Below the pieces are notes generated by a model, which was given only the letters and a program-made list of their open reading frames with translations, was not told the DNA's origin and made no database searches. Source: an uncultured Erythrobacter sp. (GTDB lineage: Bacteria; Pseudomonadota; Alphaproteobacteria; Sphingomonadales; Sphingomonadaceae). From it: DNA of 64,000 nucleotides. The DNA is taken from positions 682,001 through 746,000 of the forward strand of contig CANLVN010000001.1 of the NCBI GenBank assembly GCA_947494705.1, in the 5' to 3' direction. The position numbers and the translations under genes are program-made. Shown here one piece after another: positions 52,780-61,004 of this stretch; position 1 is the stretch's first letter; each line of letters begins with the position of its first letter.

Positions 52780-53727
52780 ATGGATGGTTCTATTGCCCAA
52801 CCCCGCCCTTTTCTCGCATTGGCCCTGCGGCTTGCGACCGCGGCGACACTTGCGACCATGGCGATGCTGGTGAAATTGGCGGGCGAGCACGGCGTCCACC
52901 TCGCCGAATTGGTGTTCTGGCGACAAGCAATAACCCTGGTCTGCGTCGCGGCTCTCCTCGCGGTCATGGGACGACTTGCCAGCATAAAGACCCGGCGGTT
53001 CGGCGCCCATGCCAGGCGCGCGACCTACGGCCTGACCGGGATGTTCTTTGTCTACGGCGCGGTCATGCTACTCCCTTTGGCCGAGGCCACTGCGATCAGC
53101 TTCACCGCACCGTTCTTCGCGGTCCTGATTGGCGTCGTGCTGTTTCGCGAGCAAGTCGGGCGCTATCGCTGGACTGCAGTGGGACTGGGTTTCGCGGGCG
53201 TGCTGGTGCTCACCCAGCCAGCATTTGAAATGGCTGGCGACGCTTCCCTCGATCCGCTGGGCGCTCTCGTTGGACTGGTCGCGGCGTTCCTTGTTGCGCT
53301 GATCAGTTTCCAGATTCAGGATCTGAACAAAACGGAAAGCCCCTGGAGCATCGTCTTCTGGTTCACCGCGCTGACTGCGCCGTTGATGGCGCTGGCACTG
53401 CCATTTGTCTACCAGCCCCATTCCGCCGACGTTTGGGCCATCATCGTCGCTATGGCTCTTTGCGGCGCGCTGGCGCAGATCCTGCTGACCTCTTCGCTTC
53501 GCTTCGGATCGGCGGGAGTGATACTGCTGATGGACTACACCTCCCTTCTATGGGCGACCTGGTACGGTTTCACGGTCTTCGAGCGCGCGCCACCCACTAC
53601 CCTGTGGCTTGGCGCACCGTTGATTGTCGGGGCTGGAATGCTGATCGCCTGGCGGGAACGGCAGTTGGCCGTGATAAAGAACCGGCTTGCCGCCGCTCAG
53701 GAACGACAAGACCCGCAAACGCATTGA
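52780..53727 (+). CDS. EamA family (DMT) transporter
   Basis: 315 residues, around ten membrane helices, with the EamA pattern LAEATAISFTAPFFAVLIGVVLFREQVGRYRW and SLRFGSAGVILLMDYTSLLW. It ends in a short charged tail (AAQERQDPQTH). Substrate unknown; a metabolite exporter is likely. An entericidin gene starts 31 bp downstream, so they may share a transcript. Confidence 0.85.
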   Translation: MDGSIAQPRPFLALALRLATAATLATMAMLVKLAGEHGVHLAELVFWRQAITLVCVAALLAVMGRLASIKTRRFGAHARRATYGLTGMFFVYGAVMLLPLAEATAISFTAPFFAVLIGVVLFREQVGRYRWTAVGLGFAGVLVLTQPAFEMAGDASLDPLGALVGLVAAFLVALISFQIQDLNKTESPWSIVFWFTALTAPLMALALPFVYQPHSADVWAIIVAMALCGALAQILLTSSLRFGSAGVILLMDYTSLLWATWYGFTVFERAPPTTLWLGAPLIVGAGMLIAWRERQLAVIKNRLAAAQERQDPQTH

Positions 53728-53758
53728 TTTTTCGTGACGATCAACAACGGAGAATGAC

Positions 53759-53884
53759 ATGCGCACCGCAATTATCGCGACACTGATGGGTCTCATGACG
53801 CTGGGCACCGCCGCCTGCAATACCGTCGAGGGCGCGGGCGAAGATCTGCAATCGGCATCGAACGAAGTTGAAGAAGAAATCTAA
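53759..53884 (+). CDS. Entericidin-like small lipoprotein (copy 1)
   Basis: 41 residues, MRTAIIATLMGLMTLGTAAC then NTVEGAGEDLQSASNEVEEEI. LGTAAC is a lipobox, and the C-N-T-V-E-G-A-G-E-D core is the entericidin signature. Members are short cell-envelope lipoproteins linked to osmotic and stationary-phase stress. The start follows CGGAGAATGAC, a good ribosome binding site. A second, similar gene follows at 54027. Confidence 0.85.
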   Translation: MRTAIIATLMGLMTLGTAACNTVEGAGEDLQSASNEVEEEI

Positions 53885-54026
53885 AATTCTTCGCTGCAGC
53901 CGCGTCTGACGCGACGGAGGGGGCTCGCTATGATGGCGGGCCCTTCTCGCTTGCAGGTTCGGCGGGAAAGGTCGTATTCATCTGCGATCTTTCAATTCCA
54001 CGCTCGCACTATCCGAGGACATTTCC

Positions 54027-54155
54027 ATGATCAAAAGCCTGACCATTGCAGCCCTTCTCGCTGTTCTCGCCACCACCACTGCCTGCAACACGGTGAAAGG
54101 TCTGGGCGAAGACATCTCCTCCGTCGGCCGCGCGGGCGAGGAAGCAATCGACTAA
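54027..54155 (+). CDS. Entericidin-like small lipoprotein (copy 2)
   Basis: 42 residues with lipobox ATTTAC and the core CNTVKGLGEDI, paralogous to the gene at 53759; the C-terminus GRAGEEAID differs. The start follows CGAGGACATTTCC. The two copies are 142 bp apart, with a hairpin (GGGCTCGC / GCGGGCCC near 53921-53943) in the gap. The ecnA/ecnB pair is the known arrangement in other proteobacteria. Confidence 0.85.
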   Translation: MIKSLTIAALLAVLATTTACNTVKGLGEDISSVGRAGEEAID

Positions 54156-54171
54156 GTACGCATCTGCCCGG

Positions 54172-54771
54172 TTATCGGGCACGAAAGACAAGCGTCAGAT
54201 TGTTGGCAGGCATTTCGTGGCGAGCGGTGCGAATGAAGCCGTGACGAGCGGCGAGTTCATCCATTCTCTCCACGTCCCGGATGCCCCACTGCTCATTTCT
54301 TGTGCGTAAGCTCTCGTCGAAGGCAATGTTCGAAGGAGCTGGATCGCGCCCCTGCTCGAAATATGGGCCATAGAGGATAAGCGGCAAATCCCTGCCGCCC
54401 AGCAATTGAGCAGCGCCTTCGAAAAGGCCTTCGGTCGCTGACCACGGAGCGATGTGAACCATGTTGATGCACACAATTGCATCAACGTCTTTCACCTCCC
54501 AATTTGCCGGTGCCTGCGCATCGAGCACCAATGGTAACCGCAAATTCGACCTCGCATAGTCTGCCCTATAGGCAAGAATTGAGGCGACCGCCTCGCGGTC
54601 TGGGTCACTTGGCTGCCAATTCAACGCGGGGAATGTCTGCGAAAAGAATACCGCGTGTTCGCCAGAACCGCTCGCGACTTCGAGCACGGTGCCGGCCGGT
54701 GGCAATTCCTTTGCCAGCACGGCAGCGATGGCGTCGCGATTGCGAAGTGTTGCGGGGGCATGCCTTTTCAT
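54172..54771 (-). CDS. DUF938 family putative methyltransferase
   Basis: 199 residues with a class I methyltransferase loop VLEVASGSGEHAVFFSQTFP and post-I region, IVCINMVHIAPWSATEG and LILYGPYFEQG, matching the DUF938 pattern. A cytoplasmic SAM-dependent methyltransferase is likely; the substrate is unknown. It follows the acyl-CoA ligase by 18 bp on the same strand. A short hairpin GCCCG-GTTAT-CGGGC overlaps its stop, between it and the second entericidin gene. Confidence 0.75.
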   Translation of the reverse strand: MKRHAPATLRNRDAIAAVLAKELPPAGTVLEVASGSGEHAVFFSQTFPALNWQPSDPDREAVASILAYRADYARSNLRLPLVLDAQAPANWEVKDVDAIVCINMVHIAPWSATEGLFEGAAQLLGGRDLPLILYGPYFEQGRDPAPSNIAFDESLRTRNEQWGIRDVERMDELAARHGFIRTARHEMPANNLTLVFRAR

Positions 54772-54789
54772 CGCCGAAAGAGCGCAGGG

Positions 54790-56352
54790 TCAGGAAACCT
54801 GTCGATCCTGCCCCTCCCAATATGGCGCGCGCAATTCCCGGCGCAGAATCTTGCCCGAAGGATTGCGGGGCATTTCGGGAATGATATCAATGCTCTTGGG
54901 GACCTTGAAAGGCGCAATTCGCTCGCGCGCATAGGCCAGCACGTCGCCCGCCTCGATCTCCATCCCCGGCTTTGCCACACAGCAGGCCTTCACCTCCTCG
55001 CCCCAGCGTTCGGACGGGATGCCGATCACCGCCACCTCGGCGATGGCCGGGTGACCGAAAATCGCGTTCTCGACTTCCGCCGGGTAGACGTTTTCGCCGC
55101 CGGAAATGATCATGTCCTTCATGCGGTCCTGGATATAGACGTAACCGTCCGCGTCCATGATCCCGGCGTCGCCTGTATGCAGCCAGCCGTCCTTGTCGAT
55201 CGTTTCGGCGGTCGCGTCGGGACGCTGCCAGTATCCGTCGGTGTTGGAGGGCGACAGGATGCAGATTTCGCCGATCTCGCCGCGCGGGACTTCCTTGTTG
55301 TCCTCCCCGCGTATTTCGATCTCGACGCCGGGTACCGCCTTGCCCGCAGAACGCATCCGCTCGTTGCCATCGAGGTCGTGATCTTCAGGCGGCAGCATGG
55401 TGACCGTGCCGGTCGTCTCGGTCATGCCGTAGACTTGCAGGAAACCGGTCTGCGGCATTGTCTTGACCGCCATTTTGAGCAGTTCCAGTGGCATCGGCGC
55501 AGCGCCATACATCAGGTAGCGCAGGTTCGAGAAGTCGGTCTCCTTCGCCAACGGATGCATGATTACGAACTGCAACGCCGCCGGGACGAGGAACATGTGC
55601 GTGGCGCCGTTCTCGATCGCGTTCAGCACGCCATCGGGGGTGAATTCCGGAAGAATATGGGCTCGAATTCCGTTCGCGACGGCAATCGCGGCTAGGCCCG
55701 TCCCGCCGATATGCGCACATGGCATGGCAGCCAAAATGCAATCGGTCTCTTCATAGATCTGCCACGGGTCAGCCCGCTCGAGCGCAGGTTTGCGCAATGA
55801 GAACAGGTTTCGGTTGGACAGGCCCACGCCTTTGGGATTGCCCGTAGTTCCCGATGTGTAGAGTTGCAGCACCGGGTCGTTTTCATCGACCGGGCTGTAA
55901 CTCGCAGGCTCCATGCCCTCCGCTTCGCGGAACCCGGCTTCGGCTTCGAGCACGCGAGGCGGGTTCTCCATCGCGGCCGTGACCTTTTCGGCAGTCTCGA
56001 TAAAGCCGCCTTCGACGAAGAGCAGTTTGGCTCCTGTGTCGCCGAGTATGTAACCGATTTCCGGCGGGGCCAGTCGCCAACCGATCGGCGCCATCACTAC
56101 GCCCACGCGCGCTGCGGCGTAAAGCAGGGTGAAATAGCGGTCCGAATTCTTGCCAAGCCATGCGATCCGGTCGCCATTTTCAAGGCCGTAGCGCTGGAAC
56201 AAGGCGATCAGCCGGCGGGTGAGCACCTCGATCTCGCCATAGGTTATGGCGCGATCGCCCATTTCGAGCGAAACGCCGTCAGGGCGCTCCCTGGCCCAAT
56301 GCTTCAGGGTCTCGTCGAAAGTTTTAAGCTCAGCGGACGCTTGGCTTGCCAT
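54790..56352 (-). CDS. Acyl-CoA synthetase (AMP-binding)
   Basis: 520 residues. The AMP-binding P-loop is YTSGTTGNPKGVGLSNRN, followed by the A8 block (GYWQRPDATAETIDKDGWLHTGDAG), and C-terminal DRMKDMIISGGENVYPAEVE and PRNPSGKILRREL, placing it among fatty- or aryl-acid CoA ligases. The start is ATG 56352, after GGAGAGAG with a spacer; the longer frame adds seven residues. Substrate unknown. It is co-directional with DUF938 downstream and lies 94 bp after the ABA4-like gene. Confidence 0.9.
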   Translation of the reverse strand: MASQASAELKTFDETLKHWARERPDGVSLEMGDRAITYGEIEVLTRRLIALFQRYGLENGDRIAWLGKNSDRYFTLLYAAARVGVVMAPIGWRLAPPEIGYILGDTGAKLLFVEGGFIETAEKVTAAMENPPRVLEAEAGFREAEGMEPASYSPVDENDPVLQLYTSGTTGNPKGVGLSNRNLFSLRKPALERADPWQIYEETDCILAAMPCAHIGGTGLAAIAVANGIRAHILPEFTPDGVLNAIENGATHMFLVPAALQFVIMHPLAKETDFSNLRYLMYGAAPMPLELLKMAVKTMPQTGFLQVYGMTETTGTVTMLPPEDHDLDGNERMRSAGKAVPGVEIEIRGEDNKEVPRGEIGEICILSPSNTDGYWQRPDATAETIDKDGWLHTGDAGIMDADGYVYIQDRMKDMIISGGENVYPAEVENAIFGHPAIAEVAVIGIPSERWGEEVKACCVAKPGMEIEAGDVLAYARERIAPFKVPKSIDIIPEMPRNPSGKILRRELRAPYWEGQDRQVS

Positions 56353-56446
56353 CGCATCTCTCTCCAAATGCATATTTTGGAAATGAGACTAAGCATTACC
56401 CGGACGAAACGTCCATCCCCTTGCGGCGATCCGGAGTTCGGAAGGC

Positions 56447-56893
56447 TTAGGCAGGCCGCCCCATTTTTCGTGCGGCAGGCTCCCTTAAGATCAACCAGAT
56501 GATGAGGCCGAGCGGCCCGGCCATGAAGGTCGCCAACAGGATCGGTGCCTGCACCAGCCTCATGATACCTTTTTGATCAGCATCGCGCGCGATCCACAGG
56601 CCGACAAACAGATCGAAAGCCAAGTAATGAGTCCAGCCGATCACCACGCCCGCATCGCTGGCGAAGATCGAGCGGATACCTTCGATCGTCGTGAAGTCCG
56701 CACCGCCCCCGCCCGCAGGCAGGATGCCGGTGAGAATTCCAATGAGGCCGACCGCGTAAATCAGGCACAGCAGCCCCACGCCGAGATAAAGCAGGGCAGA
56801 CAGCAGTGCGGGCCACCGCGGAAGTACAATCAATGCGATCCACGCTAGCAACGCCAGAAGGTTCACGAGGTTGAAGAGAACAGCCCAACCCAT
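56447..56893 (-). CDS. ABA4-like (DUF4281) membrane protein
   Basis: 148 residues (start ATG 56893, five bases after the previous gene's stop) with about four membrane helices: MGWAVLFNLVNLLALLAW, LLSALLYLGVGLLCLIY, a middle DFTTIEGIRSIFASDAGVVIGWTHYLAFDLFVGLW, and a C-terminal helix. The block ending VGLWIARDA is the conserved ABA4 motif. Plant ABA4 is required for neoxanthin formation; bacterial homologues have unclear roles, so a carotenoid link is inference, supported only by the carotenoid oxygenase elsewhere in the window. Confidence 0.78.
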   Translation of the reverse strand: MGWAVLFNLVNLLALLAWIALIVLPRWPALLSALLYLGVGLLCLIYAVGLIGILTGILPAGGGGADFTTIEGIRSIFASDAGVVIGWTHYLAFDLFVGLWIARDADQKGIMRLVQAPILLATFMAGPLGLIIWLILREPAARKMGRPA

Positions 56894-56898
56894 CCGCT

Positions 56899-57678
56899 CT
56901 ACTCGCTTTCCAGCGTCGATTTGGCGCGCCATTCACGCGCTGCGCGTTTCATCGCCTCGTTGTCATGGGTGAAGCGGCCCGCCGCCTTGCGCATGGCAAG
57001 ACCCAGCGCCGCCTCACAGACGAGATCGACTTCGATAGAGCGGAACATCTGCCATTTCTCTGGCAGTAAGGGATCGATCACAGGACTGGCGAAGCGCGCC
57101 AAGGCTTCAACCGGTCGCAGGTCGTCTTCGCGCCTACCCTTGAGCAGGCCGGGTCGCAGGATGTCGAGGCGGTTGAACCCGACACTCGAAACCATGTCTT
57201 CAGTCTGACCCTTGGTTTGCAGATAGAAACTCTTGGCCCGCTTGTCGGCCCCGGCCGAGCTTATCAGCACCATGTTGCGCACACCCGCTTGGTGCGCTGC
57301 CTTGGCGGTAGCAATCACGAGGTCGTGATCGACCGCACGAAACGCATCCTCGTCGCGGCCCGCTTTCTTCCACGTCGTGCCCAGAGCGCAGATTAGCGCG
57401 CGCGGACGCACCGCTTCGAGGACTTCGCCCCACTTCGAAGGGTCTGCGACGAACATCTCCACCCGCGCATTCTCAGGCAACTTGGTCTCGCGCCGGGCAA
57501 GTCCGACCATGCGCGCAACATCGCCTGCGCTGGTGATCTCAATCAGACGTCGCCCGATCAGGCCGGTCGATCCTACCAGTCCGATGCGCATGGGGGCAGG
57601 AACCGGTCCGGCTCTCCCGAAATCGTCCTGTTGACGCCGACCTTGCCGCAGATTCTGGGGCGAGCTTACCTCAGACAT
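56899..57678 (-). CDS. NAD(P)-binding oxidoreductase (atypical SDR)
   Basis: 259 residues with MRIGLVGSTGLIGRRLIE as the Rossmann loop and a VRNMVLISSAGADKRAKSFYLQTKGQTED segment carrying Tyr-x3-Lys, in the atypical SDR group (NmrA/YwnB-like). ATG 57678 lies behind GGAGGGCTTACGA, the best ribosome binding site, and overlaps the dgt end by eight bases. That site supports a 29-residue N-terminal extension before the Rossmann domain. No activity can be named. Confidence 0.75.
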   Translation of the reverse strand: MSEVSSPQNLRQGRRQQDDFGRAGPVPAPMRIGLVGSTGLIGRRLIEITSAGDVARMVGLARRETKLPENARVEMFVADPSKWGEVLEAVRPRALICALGTTWKKAGRDEDAFRAVDHDLVIATAKAAHQAGVRNMVLISSAGADKRAKSFYLQTKGQTEDMVSSVGFNRLDILRPGLLKGRREDDLRPVEALARFASPVIDPLLPEKWQMFRSIEVDLVCEAALGLAMRKAAGRFTHDNEAMKRAAREWRAKSTLESE

Positions 57679-58858
57679 TCGTAAGCCCTCCGGGTCGCTC
57701 ACCATAGATTTCCTCGCAGGCGCGGATCGCAAAGCGGTCGCTCATACCTGCGATGAAGTCGGCGATGGTGCGACTGCGTGCCGGGTCGTGATCCGGCAAC
57801 CGGGCATGCCAGTCCTCAGGCATGAGCGAGGCATCCTGCGAATAGGCAGCGAAGAGCCGAGCTACCACGTCGCGCGCGCGCTCGGCCGCAGCGACTTGTT
57901 CGGGGTGGTAGTAAAGCTTTTCGTACATAAAGGCTTTGAGCGCGCGCTCGTTTTCCTGCATTTCGGGCGAGAAACCCGCCAGTTGCCGCCCCGCATCGCG
58001 AATTGCGGCGACAGATTTGAAGCCCTCGGTCTGTGCGCGCGAATGTTCGAGCACATCGTTGACCATCAATCCGATCTGGTCGCGGACAAGTTCGCGAAGC
58101 AAGCGCTCGCGATCGGCACGGGGGAAGCGTTTTTCGACCATCCGCCATTGCCCTGCGAGGAATGGAAGCTCCATCAGGTCTTCGAGCTGAAGGAAGCCGG
58201 CGCGCAGCCCATCGTCGATATCGTGATTGTCATAGGCGATGTCGTCGGCAACCGCGGCGATCTGTGCCTCGAGCGAAGGCCACGTTCCCAAATCGAGTGG
58301 AAAGTCACGGTCGAGTTCGGCAAGCGCCCAATTGGGCGCGATGACCGGACCGTTATGCTTGGCCAGCCCTTCGAGCAGGTCCCAGGTCAGGTTCAGCCCT
58401 TCATGCTCTGGGTAAGGGCTTTCGAGCCGCATGACGGTGCGCAGCGCCTGCGCATTGTGACAGAACCCGCCATGACGCGCCATCGCCTCCGACAGGGCCG
58501 CCTCGCCAGCATGGCCGAACGGTGGATGTCCCAAGTCATGAGCAAGGCACAAAGCTTCGGTCAAATCCTCGTCGAGCCCGAGCGCGCGCGCAAGCACACG
58601 GCCAATCTGCGCAACTTCGATGCTGTGGGTAAGGCGCGTGCGATAGTGGTCGCCATCGGGAGCGATGAAAACCTGGGTCTTGGATTTGAGCCGGCGAAAG
58701 CTCATCGAATGGATAATGCGATCCCGGTCGCGCTGGAAATCAGTGCGCGGTCCCCGTGTCTCTCCCTGTTCGGGAGCGGGCGCGGATGCGCGAAAGCTGG
58801 CGAATTCACGTCCGCCGTGCGCGAACGGATCTGCGGCAAAGGGAGCGCGTGTCGTCAC
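57671..58858 (-). CDS. Deoxyguanosinetriphosphate triphosphohydrolase-like protein
   Basis: 395 residues with the HD-domain metal pattern: RTRLTHSIEVAQ (H), AHDLGHPPFGHAGE (HD), and DDIAYDNHDIDDG (D). This is the dGTPase type-2 group that controls dNTP pools. It is the first gene of a coupled dgt / NAD(P)-binding / ABA4-like set on the minus strand. A 318-bp non-coding stretch lies upstream of its start. Confidence 0.9.
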   Translation of the reverse strand: MTTRAPFAADPFAHGGREFASFRASAPAPEQGETRGPRTDFQRDRDRIIHSMSFRRLKSKTQVFIAPDGDHYRTRLTHSIEVAQIGRVLARALGLDEDLTEALCLAHDLGHPPFGHAGEAALSEAMARHGGFCHNAQALRTVMRLESPYPEHEGLNLTWDLLEGLAKHNGPVIAPNWALAELDRDFPLDLGTWPSLEAQIAAVADDIAYDNHDIDDGLRAGFLQLEDLMELPFLAGQWRMVEKRFPRADRERLLRELVRDQIGLMVNDVLEHSRAQTEGFKSVAAIRDAGRQLAGFSPEMQENERALKAFMYEKLYYHPEQVAAAERARDVVARLFAAYSQDASLMPEDWHARLPDHDPARSRTIADFIAGMSDRFAIRACEEIYGERPGGLTNV

Positions 58859-59176
58859 TCCACGCGCTTAGGTTAGCCGGACCCGCCGCTCAACGGGAAC
58901 AGATCAGCAACGCCAAAGGATTGCGGTGGACAGACTGCCCGATAACGAAATGTGGAGAAAAAATGGGACCGCCCGCCGGGTGCAATGGGGGGGTGGCAGG
59001 CGGCCCCAAGAGCTTTTCAGCTCCTGGGTCATTCGGTGCGACCCGAAGACCCGAAACTTGCTTATTTCATTATGATGACAAGTTTCGCAGCGTCACCTAG
59101 TCAAGAAGGATAGATGTTGCATCCCTGCAAATGTTAAGTTGCGACCAAGCGTTTTATCTGAAAGTCAGGCTGCGGA
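58859..59176. other. 318-bp intergenic region upstream of dgt, holding an inverted repeat
   Basis: No credible gene. The stretch contains a GC-rich part with a long G run (near 58980-59000), then an AT-richer part with a perfect inverted repeat CGAAACTTG (59052-59060) / CAAGTTTCG (59079-59087) separated by 18 nt. It could be an operator for dgt or a terminator-like structure of the racemase gene that converges here; neither is firm. Confidence 0.6.
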
Positions 59177-59881
59177 CTATTCCGCGATTTCCTGCTCAAG
59201 TATCCAGTCCGCCGCCGCATCGCAGTGGATGCGCGTGGAATCGAACACGGGAAGGACATTTGCGTCCACATCGACAACGAGGTCGAGTTCGGTGCAGGCG
59301 AGCACGATGGAATCGGCCCCTTCCTGGGACTTGTTGGTGATGATTGTCTTCAACGCGCGCTGCGCATCGCGGCTGACTTTACCCACCATCAACTCGTCGT
59401 AAATGATGCGGTCGAGAGTTTCGACATTGGTCATGTCGGGAGGCAGAAGATCGATCCCGTGCGCGACCAATCGCTTGCGGTAGAAGCTCTCGGTCATGAC
59501 GTTGCGCGTCCCGATCAGCGCAGCGTTCTTCGCCCCTGCCTTTTTCAAAGCACGCCCGACATAGTCGGCGATGTGAAGGATCGGGATACCGACCGAGCTT
59601 TCGACTTCGTCGTAAAGCTTATGCATCGAGTTCGCGCCGATGATCAGCGCCTCCGCCCCCGCATCTTCGAGCCGCTTGCCACTCTCGGACAAGATTTGTG
59701 CTGCCCGCTTCCATTCCTTCTCTTCGCGCAGCGCATAGAGCTGGCAGAAATCGAGGCTCTCGATCAGCAAGGGCGCCGATGCCATGGGTGCGGCTCGGCG
59801 TTGAACGATGCGGTTGATGCGGTCGTAATAGATGCCTGTCGACACCCAGCTCATCCCGCCGATCATTCCCAGTTTACGCAA
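59177..59881 (-). CDS. Aspartate/glutamate racemase family protein with a non-standard active site
   Basis: 234 residues, resembling E. coli YgeA (L-Asp/Glu-specific racemase). The second catalytic Cys is Cys196 (LACTELD). The first catalytic position, normally Cys or Thr in CNTxH/TNTMH, is Ala83 in GANSMH here. So it has at most one of the two acid/base residues. It may be a lyase, a decarboxylase-type enzyme or an inactive homologue. The start codon is ATG at 59881, MRKLGMIGGMSW. Confidence 0.82.
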   Translation of the reverse strand: MRKLGMIGGMSWVSTGIYYDRINRIVQRRAAPMASAPLLIESLDFCQLYALREEKEWKRAAQILSESGKRLEDAGAEALIIGANSMHKLYDEVESSVGIPILHIADYVGRALKKAGAKNAALIGTRNVMTESFYRKRLVAHGIDLLPPDMTNVETLDRIIYDELMVGKVSRDAQRALKTIITNKSQEGADSIVLACTELDLVVDVDANVLPVFDSTRIHCDAAADWILEQEIAE

Positions 59882-60008
59882 AATCTTCCCTCGAATCCCG
59901 AATGTGTCGCACCACTAGCCTTGGGCCGGTGTAGCCATGAAGCGCGCCTTGCGTCCATAGCCCGCAGATTTTCATGCAAGTTAAGGGGGATAGATGGTTG
60001 CCAGCGGC

Positions 60009-61004
60009 TTAATTTGGCTCCCAGGACACGCGCTTGAGCCATTGTCGAACGTCGGCGAGCGTTGCATCGGAAGCCTCTTCGTTCGGCAGGTGACCGATGC
60101 CGGGATAGATGACCAGTTCACTATCTGGCAAAGTCTGATCGAGCCACCGCCCGGCGGCGAGCGGGATCAGGCGATCTTCCTCGCCCCACAGGATCAGTGT
60201 CGGAATGTCGAGAGATGCGATCTCGGCCTCTTCTAGCGGTTGGTATGTCGTCGAAAAGCGCGCCATCGTCGCCGCACGATTACCGGGGTAGCGTAGCAGT
60301 TCCCAGTAGCGGTCGATCATTGCTTCGGTGATCATGCTCTGGTTCGAAACACTCTGCTCGAGGCTCTGTGCGATCAGCGCTCGAGGAGTGATCTGTTCGG
60401 CTAACAAGTTGACGCCGGGCATTCGGGCAATGGTGAAACCGATATTGCCACCGTCGTCTTCACCGTCCTCTTGCGTCGACATTTCCTCGATGCGCTGCCC
60501 GCCGCTACCATCGACAATGATCATGCCCGCCACGCGATCAGGGTGCGCGATTGCGAAAGCGAGCGCATGTTTCCCGCCCATCGAATTGCCCGCGATGATG
60601 AAGCGTTCGACTTCCAAAGCGTCGGCGACAGCTTCGATATCCTCGGTGTAATTGGCGCGGGTGTAATCGTGTTCAGGGTCCGGTCCGGTCAGGCCATGAC
60701 CGACTTGATCGAACCGGATCACGCGATAATCGCGCGAGAGATCGTCTACCCAGGGCTGCCAGGTATGAAGATCGGCGTTGGAACCGTGCAGCAGGATGAT
60801 CGCGGGCGCGTCGCTCTCGCCGCCACGCGGTCCTTCGTCGCGCAGGTGGATTTTTACCCCATCGCCGATATCGACGAATTGCGAAGGCGCTCCTCCGTAT
60901 TTCTCGCGCATCTCTTCCGGGTCAGTGTCGGGCGTGCGGAAGACGAAGAAGGCGATGACCAGCACAGCCAAGAGCCCGCCAAGAATTCGCAGGATCCACT
61001 TCAC
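60009..61004 (-). CDS. Membrane-anchored alpha/beta hydrolase
   Basis: 331 residues. An N-terminal helix (WILRILGGLLAVLVIAFFVF) anchors the enzyme, followed by a soluble domain with HGSNADLHTW (oxyanion), nucleophile elbow GNSMGG, LWGEEDRLIPL (acid), and PGIGHLPNEE (base His). The GTG start at 61004 overlaps the stop of the cytochrome gene by four bases (GTGA); an alternative GTG at 61025 adds seven residues. It is the last gene of the three-gene operon and likely faces the periplasm. Confidence 0.85.
   Translation of the reverse strand: MKWILRILGGLLAVLVIAFFVFRTPDTDPEEMREKYGGAPSQFVDIGDGVKIHLRDEGPRGGESDAPAIILLHGSNADLHTWQPWVDDLSRDYRVIRFDQVGHGLTGPDPEHDYTRANYTEDIEAVADALEVERFIIAGNSMGGKHALAFAIAHPDRVAGMIIVDGSGGQRIEEMSTQEDGEDDGGNIGFTIARMPGVNLLAEQITPRALIAQSLEQSVSNQSMITEAMIDRYWELLRYPGNRAATMARFSTTYQPLEEAEIASLDIPTLILWGEEDRLIPLAAGRWLDQTLPDSELVIYPGIGHLPNEEASDATLADVRQWLKRVSWEPN

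Noticed and set aside
53930..54244. 104-codon open frame across the second entericidin gene
   Set aside because: It reads the entericidin region in another frame, has no domain and shows no ribosome binding site.
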